From Ephemeroptericola cinctiostellae (lineage in GTDB: Bacteria; Pseudomonadota; Gammaproteobacteria; Burkholderiales; Burkholderiaceae): a stretch of 64,000 nucleotides of DNA. The stretch covers positions 744,001 to 808,000 of the forward strand of contig NZ_CP031124.1 in the NCBI RefSeq assembly GCF_003339525.1, in the 5' to 3' direction. Positions 16,651-26,214 of the stretch are shown here, piece after piece. The translations under genes were made by a program, and so were the position numbers. The first letter of the stretch is position 1; each line of letters opens with the position of its first letter. The notes under the pieces are model-generated. The model had not been told where the DNA came from, made no database searches, and worked only from the letters and a program-made list of their open reading frames with translations.

Positions 16651-18219
16651 ATGAATTTACTCAAAACTTTGGTTTCAATCAGTGGTTTGACATTGTTGTC
16701 TCGGATCGCTGGTTTGGTGCGTGAGACTTTGACTGCACGCATTTTTGGTGCGGGCGCGACTACAGATGCTTTCTTTATTGCATTTCGTATTCCCAATTTG
16801 TTGCGCCGCTTATTTGCAGAAGGGGCTTTTTCTCAGGCGTTTATACCCTTGTTGTCACAGAGCAAGGGTCGTGATGGTGAGGATGCGACCAAACTGTTGA
16901 TTGATCGTGTGGCGACAGTGCTGTTTTGGGTGGTGAGCATGGTGACGATTTTGGGTATTGTTTTTGTGAACGGCGTTTTGGCTTTCATGGCGAGTGGTTT
17001 GGTGGTGGGTTCTGCTCAGTACAATGATGCTGCGGTGATGACGCAAGTGATGTTCCCTTATATTATTTTTATGGCCATGTGCGCGTTGTCGGGTGGCGTG
17101 TTGAATACGTGGAAAAACTTTTCGACTCCTGCGTTCTCGCCCGTGTTGTTGAACATTGTTTTAATTGCGTCAATGATGTGGTTGTCACCCCACATGAATC
17201 CACCCATTTTAGGGTTGGCAATCGGCGTGTTTATTGGGGGCGTCATTCAGTTGGCGTGGCAGTTGCCTGCGATGAAACGTATCGGCATGTTGCCTCGAAT
17301 TTCGTTTGATGTGAGGGGGGCGTTGCGAGATGAGGGCGTGCGTCGTGTGCTGAAGCAAATGGTGCCAGCGACGCTGGCGGTCTCGGTGTCGCAAGTGAGT
17401 TTGATCATCAATACCAACATCGCCACCCATCTGGGCGCGGGGGCGGTGTCATGGATCACGTATGCGGATCGCTTGATGGAGTTTCCGTCGGCCATGCTGG
17501 GGGTGGCTTTGGGGACGATCTTGTTGCCGAGTCTGTCGCGTGCACACAGTACGGGTGATGAACGGGAATATAAAACCATTTTGAATTGGGGTTTGCGATT
17601 GACCCTGTTGTTGGCTTTGCCTGCGGCGGTGGGTTTGGGGTGTATGTCAACCGCTTTGACCAGCAGTTTGTTTCATTATGGTCACTTCAGTGCAAATGAT
17701 GTGATGAAAACATCTCAAGCTTTGACCGCATATTCATTTGGTTTAATTGGTTTAATCGCGGTTAAGATTTTGGCTTCGGCGTATTATGCCAAGCAGGACA
17801 TCAAGACGCCCGTAAAAATCGCAGTGTTTGTGTTGTTGATGACGCAAGTGATGAATTACATTTTTGTGCCGATTTTGGGTCATGCGGGCTTGTCGTTGTC
17901 GATTGGACTGGGTGCTTGTTTGAACGCGGGTATTTTGAGCATTTTGTTGGCGCGGCGTGGTGATTTGGGTGGTTCAGCGGGTTGGGCGACTTTTTTTGCT
18001 AAACTGTGTGTGGCTTTGTGTGTGTTGGCAGGGGTGTCGTATGGTTTGAGCCAGCAAGTGGATTGGATCGGGTTGGGGCAGGCGGGTGACTTTGCACCAA
18101 AAATCCAGCGCTTGGTGTGGTTGTTTGGCATCATCATTGTGAGTGCAATGGCTTATTTTGCGGTGTTGTTTGCATTGGGTTTTCGCCTCCGCGATTTTAA
18201 GCTGGTGGCCAAAAGTTGA
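16651..18219 (+). CDS. murJ: Lipid II flippase MurJ
   Basis: 522 residues with about 14 predicted membrane helices. Family motifs are at the N-terminus: SGLTLLSRIAGLVRETLTARIFGAGATTDAFFIAFRIPN, with the conserved Arg of helix 1, and RRLFAEGAFSQAFIP. It moves undecaprenyl-linked peptidoglycan precursor across the inner membrane. The start gives a standard MurJ N-terminus although the ribosome site is weak. The upstream neighbour is rpsT on the other strand; downstream, an adaptor gene follows after 162 bases and is probably a separate unit. Confidence 0.95.
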   Translation: MNLLKTLVSISGLTLLSRIAGLVRETLTARIFGAGATTDAFFIAFRIPNLLRRLFAEGAFSQAFIPLLSQSKGRDGEDATKLLIDRVATVLFWVVSMVTILGIVFVNGVLAFMASGLVVGSAQYNDAAVMTQVMFPYIIFMAMCALSGGVLNTWKNFSTPAFSPVLLNIVLIASMMWLSPHMNPPILGLAIGVFIGGVIQLAWQLPAMKRIGMLPRISFDVRGALRDEGVRRVLKQMVPATLAVSVSQVSLIINTNIATHLGAGAVSWITYADRLMEFPSAMLGVALGTILLPSLSRAHSTGDEREYKTILNWGLRLTLLLALPAAVGLGCMSTALTSSLFHYGHFSANDVMKTSQALTAYSFGLIGLIAVKILASAYYAKQDIKTPVKIAVFVLLMTQVMNYIFVPILGHAGLSLSIGLGACLNAGILSILLARRGDLGGSAGWATFFAKLCVALCVLAGVSYGLSQQVDWIGLGQAGDFAPKIQRLVWLFGIIIVSAMAYFAVLFALGFRLRDFKLVAKS

Positions 18220-18381
18220 ATTCGGAAGTGGTTTTGTTGATGCCGCCCATGATGAGGGCAGTGACTTTACAGGTTGCACATGCTTCCTCCCAAATGCCAA
18301 TTTATGATGGGTGGTTTGATGCCACCAAACGCAACATTCTTTGCAGCAGTCTTTTAAATTTAAATTAGAAACGGTTTTTCT

Positions 18382-19578
18382 ATGTCATCGGCTTCTCAGA
18401 CACCTTCTCCGCTTAAGCCTAAACGCACTTTACGCAATGGTTTGTTGTTGTTATCCGCCGTGGCGTTGGTTGGATTCATCTGCTTTCGTGTGTATCAGGC
18501 ACAGGCGCGTGCGGGTAAGGCCAAGGTGGCGCCTGTGACCGTGATGCAGTTGAAAGTCGCTGAGCTGGTGACGGTTCAGCCCAGTGCGTTTGAGCAAACC
18601 TTGCCGCTGTCGGGTGCGCTTGATCCTTATACGCAAGCGGTGGTGAGCGCGCGCGCGAGCGGTGAAATTCAGAGCGTGAATGTCCGTGAAGGTCAATCGG
18701 TTAAAAAAGGCCAAGTTTTGGCGGCTTTGGTGAGCACCACGTATCAAGCGCAATACCAACAAGCGGTGTCGAGCGTGGCCTCAGCAAAGAGCGCACTTGA
18801 TTTGGCACAAAAAGACTACAACAACAACGCGGCGTTGGTCAAAGAAGGTTTTATTTCTCAAATGGCGTTGCAGAAATTGGATGTGGCTTTGGCCAATGCC
18901 AGTGCGCAGTTGCGCAACGCAGAAGAAGCACAAGTGATTGCGCGGCGCGCCTTGGGTGAAGCAACCATCATTGCCCCTGTGTCGGGTGTGATTTCGGCCA
19001 GTAAAGTCAATGCGGGTGACACGGTGGCGATTGGTTCGGCGATGTTCAGCATCGTCAATACCGATCGATTTGAATTGGTTGCCCCCATTTCTGCCGAACA
19101 GATTGGCGCATTGCACCCTGGGCAAACGGTGCAGCTGACCAGCGCAGGCGTGGCTCAACCATTTGTTGGGCGTGTTGATCGGATCAATCCTGCTGCGCAA
19201 AATGGCTCACGCAGTTATTCCGTGTACATCGCCGTCGACAATACGACAGGACAGCTCAAATCGGGCATGTTTGCTCAAGGAAAAATTGTGTTGGCTGCCC
19301 GTGCCAATGCGTTGACGGTGCCTGCAACTGCGATTCACACGGTGGATGCGCGTCGCTTTGTTTACATCCTCAAAGAGGGTAAATTGGCGGAGCAGAACGT
19401 TACTTTGGGTGCGCGTGCCAGCGATGCGATTGATGCGCCCGTTGAAATTGCATCTGGCGTGTCCACTGGTGATCAAGTTGTGCGTCTGGATTTGGGCGTG
19501 TTGAAAGTGGGCGTGGATGTGCAGGTTGTTGCAGAGAGCCCGGGCACTGCTGAATCCACGACCGAAGCCAAACCTTAG
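18382..19578 (+). CDS. RND efflux periplasmic adaptor (membrane fusion protein)
   Basis: 398 residues. A single N-terminal membrane segment (NGLLLLSAVALVGFICFRVY) is followed by the barrel-sandwich lipoyl half-motifs VVSARASGEIQSVNVREGQSVKKGQVLAAL and ATIIAPVSGVISASKVNAGDTVAIGS, with a helical hairpin of about 70 residues between them, then beta-barrel and membrane-proximal domains. It bridges the inner-membrane pump to a TolC channel. The pump gene follows 265 bases later and tolC lies further on, making a complete tripartite set. The exported substrate cannot be told from the sequence. Confidence 0.93.
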   Translation: MSSASQTPSPLKPKRTLRNGLLLLSAVALVGFICFRVYQAQARAGKAKVAPVTVMQLKVAELVTVQPSAFEQTLPLSGALDPYTQAVVSARASGEIQSVNVREGQSVKKGQVLAALVSTTYQAQYQQAVSSVASAKSALDLAQKDYNNNAALVKEGFISQMALQKLDVALANASAQLRNAEEAQVIARRALGEATIIAPVSGVISASKVNAGDTVAIGSAMFSIVNTDRFELVAPISAEQIGALHPGQTVQLTSAGVAQPFVGRVDRINPAAQNGSRSYSVYIAVDNTTGQLKSGMFAQGKIVLAARANALTVPATAIHTVDARRFVYILKEGKLAEQNVTLGARASDAIDAPVEIASGVSTGDQVVRLDLGVLKVGVDVQVVAESPGTAESTTEAKP

Positions 19579-19625
19579 TCCGCTCCAAATCGGCATCAAA
19601 CACCATTGAAGACATGAAGACCTGC

Positions 19626-19649
19626 GGACAAGTGGGTATCCACTTGTCC
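19626..19649. repeat. Perfect stem-loop between adaptor and pump genes
   Basis: GGACAAGTGG (19626-19635), a GTAT loop and CCACTTGTCC (19640-19649). No T-run follows, so it is not a typical terminator. ACTTGTCC recurs near 19789, within 60 bases of the pump start. It could stall transcription or protect the mRNA end, which would explain a large gap inside this operon. Confidence 0.5.
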
Positions 19650-19843
19650 TGTGGCTTAGGTTGAAATGTTGACCGATGGATTGTGAGTGCAAAGACACAA
19701 AATCAAATGGCTGTGAGTAATGGCTGTGAGAAATGCTTGAAAGCAAGTTGTTAAAATTTACCCGTATTTATTGATCGAGGGCAGCGGACTTGTCCTGCAT
19801 TCCCTCGGTGTTGTTGTTTCAATGCAATTATAAAAGGCATGCC

Positions 19844-22800
19844 ATGTGGTTCACCCGTGTGAGTATTAAAAACCCCATTTTAGCCACCATGGTGATGCTC
19901 GCGCTCATTGTGCTGGGCATCATGGGGTACAAGCGCATGGCGGTTGATCAAACGCCAGAAGTTGAGTTTCCAATCATCGTGGTGCAAACCAATTACGATG
20001 GCGCGGCTCCGACTTCGGTTGAAAATGACGTGTCGCGCCCGATTGAGGAGTCATTGAATACAGTGGGCGGGATCAAGACCTTGACCTCACGTTCGTATGA
20101 AGGCATTTCAGTGGTGACCGCCCAGTTTGAACTGGGCACAAACATGAACAAGGCCATGCAAGACGTGCGTGGCAAAATTGATAAGCTCAAATCCAGTTTG
20201 CGCGATGAGGTCGATGATCCTGTGGTGACGCAAGTGGATCCAACCGCTGTGGCGATGATGTCATTGGTGATTTCGGGTGATGACCGCCGCAGTTTGCGCG
20301 ATTTAACCGACATCGCCGATAACACGATTGTGCCGAAAATCCAAACGGCACGTGGTGTCGGTGACGTGACGATTTTAGGGGGCGTGAAGCGTCAGGTCAA
20401 CATCATTTTGGATGCCAACAAACTCGAAAGTTTGGGAGTGACCGCCAGCGAGGTGGCGAATGCGATCAAGGCCAATAATCAAGAATTACCCGCAGGCACG
20501 ATTGACAACAATGAAAAACAAATCATCGTGCAAGTCAAAGGGCGGATTACGGACTTGCAAGATTTTCGTCGGATTGTGGTGGCCTCGCGTGGTGCGCAGC
20601 CCGTGTATTTGGAGCAAGTCGCTGAAGTTGAGGATGGCATCAAGGAGCGCAGCAGCGCGTCATTGGTGGATGGCGTGCCCACATTGGCATTGAGCATCAT
20701 CAAATCAAGCGGCACCAACACTATGGAGGTGGCCGACAACGTTCGCGTGATGCTGGCTGATTTACAAAAATCATTGCCTGCCGACATCAAAATCTCAACC
20801 CGCACCGATCAGTCAAAAACCATCAAATCGGCGGTGGATGATGTGCGCAACACGATTTTTGAAGGGGCATTGTTGACCATTGGCATCGTGTTCTTGTTTC
20901 TGCATTCATGGCGCAGCACTGTCATCACGGCATTGACCTTGCCCGTGGCGATGATTGGCACATTTGGCTTTATTTATTTATTGGGTTTCACCATCAACAC
21001 CATGACGTTAATGGCCTTGTCATTGTCGGTGGGTTTATTGATTGATGATGCGATTGTGGTGCGTGAAAACATCGTGAGGCATGTGCAAATGGGCAGTGAC
21101 CACTACACGGCCTCGCTTGAGGCAACCAAGGAAATTGGCCTTGCGGTATTGGCCACCACACTGAGCATCGTGGCGGTGTTTTTGCCATTGGGTTTCATGA
21201 AAGGCATCATTGGTCAGTTTTTTCACCCGTTTGCCATCACGGTGGTGATTGCTGTTTTGTTGTCAATGTTTGTGTCGTTCACCCTTGATCCGATGCTGTC
21301 CAGCGCGTGGTTTGACCCCGATGCGCACAAACCTTTGGAGAAAAAACGCGGTGCAAAAATGCTCGTGTGGTTTGAAGGGCATGTTGAAGATTTTAGCAAC
21401 ATGTACCAACGCATGCTGCGTTGGGCGCTCAAACATCGGATTAAAACTTTGCTGATCGCCTTGGCGACATTTGCCATCAGTTTGCCAATCGTTAAAGTCA
21501 TTGGCTCTGAGTTTTTACCGCAAACCGACCAGTCCGAGATGAATGTTCGTTTTAAAACCCCTGTGGGCACAACGTTGCAGCAGACCACGGATAAGGTCAA
21601 GCAAGTGCAAGCCATCATGAAATCTGACTTTCCTGACATTGACTATACGTTTGCACGCATTGGTGGTGGTACGAGCGGTTCAAATGTGGCCAACATCTAT
21701 GTGAAATTGCAACCCCTGAGTCAACGCGCTCATTCTTTGGATGAAATGAAAAGCATTGTGCGCCAGCGTTTGGTACAAGTCGGAGGCATTAATATTTCCA
21801 AAGTCTCTGGACAGGAAGGTGGCCCTGCTGGCGCGGGTAAGCAAATCATTTTCAACATCAAAGGGCCTGATTTGACTAAACTGGAGGCTTACAGTGCGGA
21901 GGCGCTCACTAAATTGAAAGGCGTGTCAGGCATGGTCGATTTAGAATCGTCGGTGGCTGAGAAAAAGCCTGCGATGGATTTGAAAATTGACGCGCAGCGC
22001 GCCGCTGACTTGGGGGTGAACACCAGTGGTCTGGCGACCAGCGTATCGGGCTTGGTCACGGGAACCAGTGCGGGCACGTGGCGTGCCCCGAATGATGAGG
22101 ATTACAGTATTAATTTGCGTTTGAATGAAAACCAGCGCATGCGCCCAGAGGACATTGCCAATTTACGCATTGCCAATGGCGCAATGGGCAGCGATGGCAC
22201 ACCCACACTGGTGCGTGTGGGGGACATTGCTCAAGTGGTGCAAAGCAGCACATCCAATGAGATTGTTCGTGAAAATTTGGTGCGTCGCATTCAATTGGAT
22301 GCCAACCCCATGGGGCGCAGCTCAGGTGAGGTCTCCGCTGACATGGACGCTGTGCTCAAACAAATCGATTGGGCACCAGGCTATAGCTTTGAAGCCGCAG
22401 GCGATTCGAAAGACCAAGCCGAATCAGCAGGCTACGCGCTTGGTGCTTTGGGTTTGGGGGTGATCTTCATTTACATGGTGCTTGCTTCACAATTTAACAG
22501 CGTGTTGCAGCCGATTGCGATCATGAGCACCTTGCCCTTGTCGTTGATTGGTGTGTTTTCAGCTTTGCTGTTGTTCAAATCAAGCTTAAATATGTTTTCT
22601 GTGGTGGGTTTTGTGTTGCTCATGGGCTTGGTGACCAAAAATGCCATTTTGTTGATTGATTTCATCAACCAAGCACGTGCCAATGGCTCGGGGCGCGAAG
22701 AGGCCATTTTGGATGCGGTCAAAATCCGTTTGAGGCCCATTTTAATGACCACTTTGGCGATGGTATTTGGCATGTTGCCGATGGCATTGGCCTTGGGTGA

Positions 22801-22972
22801 GGGCTCGGAACAGCGTGCGCCCATGGGGCAGGCCGTGATTGGCGGTACCATCACCTCCACCCTGCTGACCTTGGTGGTGGTGCCTGTTGTGTATACTTAT
22901 TTGGATGATTTTGGCGTTAAGGTTAAAAAGTTTTTTGCTAAAGATGATGCAGCCGCATCATATACCCATTAG
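19844..22972 (+). CDS. RND-type efflux pump, HAE1 family inner-membrane subunit
   Basis: 1042 residues from ATG at 19844 (MWFTRVSIKNPILATMVML); an AAAGG site is present and the upstream in-frame codons are rejected. Features of the family are the first helix, two large periplasmic loops, and the proton-relay Asp-Asp in LLIDDAIVVRENI in helix 4, followed by helices 5-6 and the mirror-image second half (MGLVTKNAILLIDFINQAR). Twelve membrane helices are expected. It exports small hydrophobic compounds by proton antiport together with the adjacent adaptor and the downstream TolC-type channel. Confidence 0.95.
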   Translation: MWFTRVSIKNPILATMVMLALIVLGIMGYKRMAVDQTPEVEFPIIVVQTNYDGAAPTSVENDVSRPIEESLNTVGGIKTLTSRSYEGISVVTAQFELGTNMNKAMQDVRGKIDKLKSSLRDEVDDPVVTQVDPTAVAMMSLVISGDDRRSLRDLTDIADNTIVPKIQTARGVGDVTILGGVKRQVNIILDANKLESLGVTASEVANAIKANNQELPAGTIDNNEKQIIVQVKGRITDLQDFRRIVVASRGAQPVYLEQVAEVEDGIKERSSASLVDGVPTLALSIIKSSGTNTMEVADNVRVMLADLQKSLPADIKISTRTDQSKTIKSAVDDVRNTIFEGALLTIGIVFLFLHSWRSTVITALTLPVAMIGTFGFIYLLGFTINTMTLMALSLSVGLLIDDAIVVRENIVRHVQMGSDHYTASLEATKEIGLAVLATTLSIVAVFLPLGFMKGIIGQFFHPFAITVVIAVLLSMFVSFTLDPMLSSAWFDPDAHKPLEKKRGAKMLVWFEGHVEDFSNMYQRMLRWALKHRIKTLLIALATFAISLPIVKVIGSEFLPQTDQSEMNVRFKTPVGTTLQQTTDKVKQVQAIMKSDFPDIDYTFARIGGGTSGSNVANIYVKLQPLSQRAHSLDEMKSIVRQRLVQVGGINISKVSGQEGGPAGAGKQIIFNIKGPDLTKLEAYSAEALTKLKGVSGMVDLESSVAEKKPAMDLKIDAQRAADLGVNTSGLATSVSGLVTGTSAGTWRAPNDEDYSINLRLNENQRMRPEDIANLRIANGAMGSDGTPTLVRVGDIAQVVQSSTSNEIVRENLVRRIQLDANPMGRSSGEVSADMDAVLKQIDWAPGYSFEAAGDSKDQAESAGYALGALGLGVIFIYMVLASQFNSVLQPIAIMSTLPLSLIGVFSALLLFKSSLNMFSVVGFVLLMGLVTKNAILLIDFINQARANGSGREEAILDAVKIRLRPILMTTLAMVFGMLPMALALGEGSEQRAPMGQAVIGGTITSTLLTLVVVPVVYTYLDDFGVKVKKFFAKDDAAASYTH

Positions 22973-23198
22973 AATGATGTTTGAATAAAAAGATATATGT
23001 GGCGCGCGTCTCCCCGCGGGGGTTTGGCTCGTGGATTGATTTGGCTTTTCTTGGGTGTTGTGCTGGGTTTTCACCTTATACCTCAGACGCTTTTGCTTTT
23101 AAACACACTGCAAAAGTAGGGGCTTTTGTGATTGATATGTAGGGTTCGGCCATTGAGTGAGCTGAACAAATTGAACCGATTGATTGGATGAGGCTGGT

Positions 23199-23864
23199 AT
23201 GAAACGTGATGCATTATTTAATATGATTGAACAACAAATCCGCCCATGGGATGTGAGCCAGCCTGAGGTGTTGCGCGCTTTGCATGATATGCCGCGTGCG
23301 GGTTTTTTGCCACTGACGCATCGGGCTTTTGCATACATGGATACAGAATTGCCTTTGGTGATTGATGGCATTGACACGCACACCACGTTATTGACCCCGC
23401 GTGTTTTGGCGCGAATTGTACAGGCGGTTGACCTCAAAAAAACCGAAACAGCTGCTCAAGTGGGTTTGGGTGATGGTTACTTGACGGCTTTGTTGGCAAA
23501 ATTTGCTAAAAGTGTCACAGTGTTTGAACTGAATGAAACCATATTGCATTTCGCACAACACAACTTAAATCAACATGCTGTGCGCAATGTGAATTATGAG
23601 CTGAGCAATGGTCTGAAAAATGGAGCCGATCAATATGATGTGCTGGTTTTGGCGGGCAGTGTGGCGGAGCTGACCCAAGGGTTGAAACAACGCATTGTGG
23701 TGGGCGGTCGTTTGTTTGCCATTGTGGGTTGTGAAGATGCGGCCGTGATGCATGCGGTGCTTGTTAAACGCACGTCAGAAACAAGCTGGACGCAAGACAC
23801 TTTATTTGAAACGGTTGCGCCTGCTTTGACGCAAACACACACACACAGCGCTTTCGCATTTTAA
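23199..23864 (+). CDS. Protein-L-isoaspartate methyltransferase-like protein
   Basis: 221 residues from ATG at 23199; a TTG five codons upstream is less likely. The PIMT fold is recognisable (IRPWDVSQPEVLRAL, MPRAGFLPLTHRAFAYMD, and the SAM-binding loop AAQVGLGDGYLTALLA), but the isoaspartyl-substrate segment with the usual QTISQP is absent (reads DTHTTLLTPRVLA). It may therefore be a diverged methyltransferase that does not repair proteins. A copy just before tolC is common in Burkholderiales. The gap to tolC is 14 bases, so the two are co-transcribed. Confidence 0.85.
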   Translation: MKRDALFNMIEQQIRPWDVSQPEVLRALHDMPRAGFLPLTHRAFAYMDTELPLVIDGIDTHTTLLTPRVLARIVQAVDLKKTETAAQVGLGDGYLTALLAKFAKSVTVFELNETILHFAQHNLNQHAVRNVNYELSNGLKNGADQYDVLVLAGSVAELTQGLKQRIVVGGRLFAIVGCEDAAVMHAVLVKRTSETSWTQDTLFETVAPALTQTHTHSAFAF

Positions 23865-23878
23865 AACAAACGAGCCTC

Positions 23879-25603
23879 ATGAAACAGAACACCATCCATT
23901 GCCTCTTGATCGCCTCTTTGGGTTTAAGCGCACTGACAACCAATACCGCCCATGCCCTTGATTTAGAGCAAGCTTTTCAAGCGGCGCTCGTCAACGACCC
24001 CACCTACCAAGCGGCAATCGCTCAAAAGGGCGTGACCGATGCACAAAAAAAGCAAGCGCGTGCCGCATTGTTGCCAACGATCAGCCTGTCGGGCAGCTAT
24101 TTACACACCAACACACGTTATACCGAAACGTTTTTAAGCAACGCAGGGCGAGTGGTTAAAACCTATCCCGCCAATTTGATGATTTCGATGACTCAACCTT
24201 TGTTGCAATGGGACAAAATCACAGGTTACAAACAAATTGATTTGAACGTCAGCGGTGGTGTATTGCAGTTGGCTCAAGCTCGGCAAGACCTCATCAACCG
24301 CACCATTCAGGCCTATTTCACCGCTTTATTGGCAGAAAAAAATGCCGCCATCGCGGCCGAGCAAGAGCGCAATACTGGGATTCAGCTGAAAATCGTCAAA
24401 CGCAGTTTTGAAGTGGGCAACACCACTGTGATCGACACCCACGAAGCTGAAGCCGCCTACTATCGTGCCAAAGCAGCAGCCATCAATGCACAAAGCACAG
24501 CCATCAATGCGCGCTCAGCATTGGGTGACATGATGGGGCAAACGCTCGATGAACGTGAGCCGATCGACACATTGAATGCACCTTTGCGTTTGAAAATGCC
24601 CGTGCCTGATGCGCAAGACAAATGGGTCGCACGTGCGCGCGAGGAGGCTTATGCCGTTCAATTGGCAAAAATCGCTTACCAAGTGGCCGAGTTGGAGGTC
24701 AAGCGCAAAGCGCAACAGCGTTTGCCGATCGTTAATTTGACTGCCAACCAAACATGGAAAAGCACCAGCTTAAAGCGGGTGAACGACTCCAGCACCAGTG
24801 TTCAAAATTTTGGCGTGGAAGTGTCCATGCCGATTTTTGATGGCGGTCTCATCAGCGCACAAGTACTTGAAGCTGAAGCATTGAAAACCAAAAGTTATCA
24901 AACCATGCGCAGCACCGAAACACAAGTTGCTCAGGCCACACGCACGGCGTATAACCAAGCCGTATCTGGACTGGCAACGATCGCAGCTTTGGAGTCAGCC
25001 AAACAATCCGCCGCCGCATCCGTGAAATCCAATGAAATTGGCCGTTCTTTGGGCATGCGCATCAACATCGACGTGCTCAATGCCGAACAAACCCATGCAC
25101 AAACCCAGTACGATTTGGCACAAGCGCAATACAATACCGTTGTGGGCAATGTGAATTTAAAAGCAGCCATATCAAGGTTAAGCGATGAGGACATTCGATT
25201 CATCAATGGTTTGCTGAATCACAAACGCGCTGCATTTGACACGGTGAAAGCAACTGCGGACGACCACCTCAATCGAACGTTGGATCCGACTCCGATTGAA
25301 GGCGTTTCAAAAGCAGCCTCAAATGCACTGATCGTGCCTGTCGTGCGCTCAGCCGCTCCAACGCCTAAGTCGCCCAAGGCTTTACAAAAAAGAGAGCCCA
25401 AAACTTTGAATGGGGTGGCGGTGTCGAGCATGGTAAAAAAATCGCCAGTGGAGCCCGAGAGTGCTCCAGTGGCTGTTCCAGTTGAACCCTCTGGTGCTGA
25501 ACCTGTGCAAGCGACTGAGGACTTTAGTGCAGGTTATGTGTTGGCAAATAGTGTGCTTAAGCGTGCGAAACAAGTGACTTGGTCGGATCTGAAGTCGCAA
25601 TGA
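23879..25603 (+). CDS. tolC: TolC family outer membrane efflux protein with a long C-terminal tail
   Basis: 574 residues. The signal peptide ends AHA and the mature start DLEQAFQAALVNDPTYQAA is typical of TolC. Two coiled-coil/barrel repeats follow, with GLSARWSL-type strand elements replaced by NLMISMTQPLLQW and NFGVEVSMPIFDGGLISAQV. After about residue 455 the core ends and a roughly 115-residue Pro/Ala/Ser/Val-rich tail follows (residues 460-574), longer than E. coli TolC. It forms the outer-membrane channel for the adjacent RND pair and possibly for the RTX exporter. Confidence 0.93.
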   Translation: MKQNTIHCLLIASLGLSALTTNTAHALDLEQAFQAALVNDPTYQAAIAQKGVTDAQKKQARAALLPTISLSGSYLHTNTRYTETFLSNAGRVVKTYPANLMISMTQPLLQWDKITGYKQIDLNVSGGVLQLAQARQDLINRTIQAYFTALLAEKNAAIAAEQERNTGIQLKIVKRSFEVGNTTVIDTHEAEAAYYRAKAAAINAQSTAINARSALGDMMGQTLDEREPIDTLNAPLRLKMPVPDAQDKWVARAREEAYAVQLAKIAYQVAELEVKRKAQQRLPIVNLTANQTWKSTSLKRVNDSSTSVQNFGVEVSMPIFDGGLISAQVLEAEALKTKSYQTMRSTETQVAQATRTAYNQAVSGLATIAALESAKQSAAASVKSNEIGRSLGMRINIDVLNAEQTHAQTQYDLAQAQYNTVVGNVNLKAAISRLSDEDIRFINGLLNHKRAAFDTVKATADDHLNRTLDPTPIEGVSKAASNALIVPVVRSAAPTPKSPKALQKREPKTLNGVAVSSMVKKSPVEPESAPVAVPVEPSGAEPVQATEDFSAGYVLANSVLKRAKQVTWSDLKSQ

Positions 25604-25689
25604 GTTCAGTGCTTTTTTTAATGCACGAGTGTAAAACTTTGTCGTATGATGGTGTATTTTTAAATGCAGTGATTTTTTAGGAGGACATC

Positions 25690-26049
25690 ATGTTAGAGCA
25701 CGTCACGATTGATGATGAAAATGAAATTGTTGGTGCGCACATCACCATTGTGTATTGTCGTTTATGCAACTGGATGCTGCGTGCCAATTGGATGGCGCAA
25801 GAATTGTTATCCACTTTTGCCGACGAAATCACTGAGATCACGTTAAAACCGCGCATGGGTGGCATTTTTGAGATTTGGATTGCCCGAGAAGATCAGTATG
25901 ATGGCGAGCCGCAACGCCTGTGGTCGCGTAAAGATGATGGTGGTTTTCCAGATATTAAGCTGCTTAAACAAAAAGTGCGTGACGTTGTGGCGCCAGATCG
26001 TTCTTTGGGGCATGTGGATGGCTTTGAGGCCGAGTCTCGCCACCAATGA
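25690..26049 (+). CDS. SelW/Rdx-family thioredoxin-like protein
   Basis: 119 residues with AGGAGGA upstream. The redox motif is YCRLCNWMLRANWMAQEL, in which CxxC replaces the Cys-Sec pair of selenoprotein W, followed by the GGIFEIW and SRKDDGGFPDIKLLKQKVRD segments of the Rdx family. The function is a small thiol oxidoreductase of unknown partner. It has an N-terminal extension of about 16 residues (MLEHVTIDDENEIVGA). It precedes the two-component genes with its own stop and 165 bases of spacing, so a shared function is not implied. Confidence 0.85.
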   Translation: MLEHVTIDDENEIVGAHITIVYCRLCNWMLRANWMAQELLSTFADEITEITLKPRMGGIFEIWIAREDQYDGEPQRLWSRKDDGGFPDIKLLKQKVRDVVAPDRSLGHVDGFEAESRHQ

Positions 26050-26214
26050 GACCGCATTTTTGAATGCGCAGATGTGGAAATCAATGGTTTTTTGTGAGTG
26101 GTTGTTGATTGTCAAAAATGCTTTAATAATATAAATTAAGGCGAAAGGCTTTTTTATAAATAAGATTATAATTAAAGATGATCCGTATGGTGGCTATATT
26201 TTTGGGGGTAAAGA

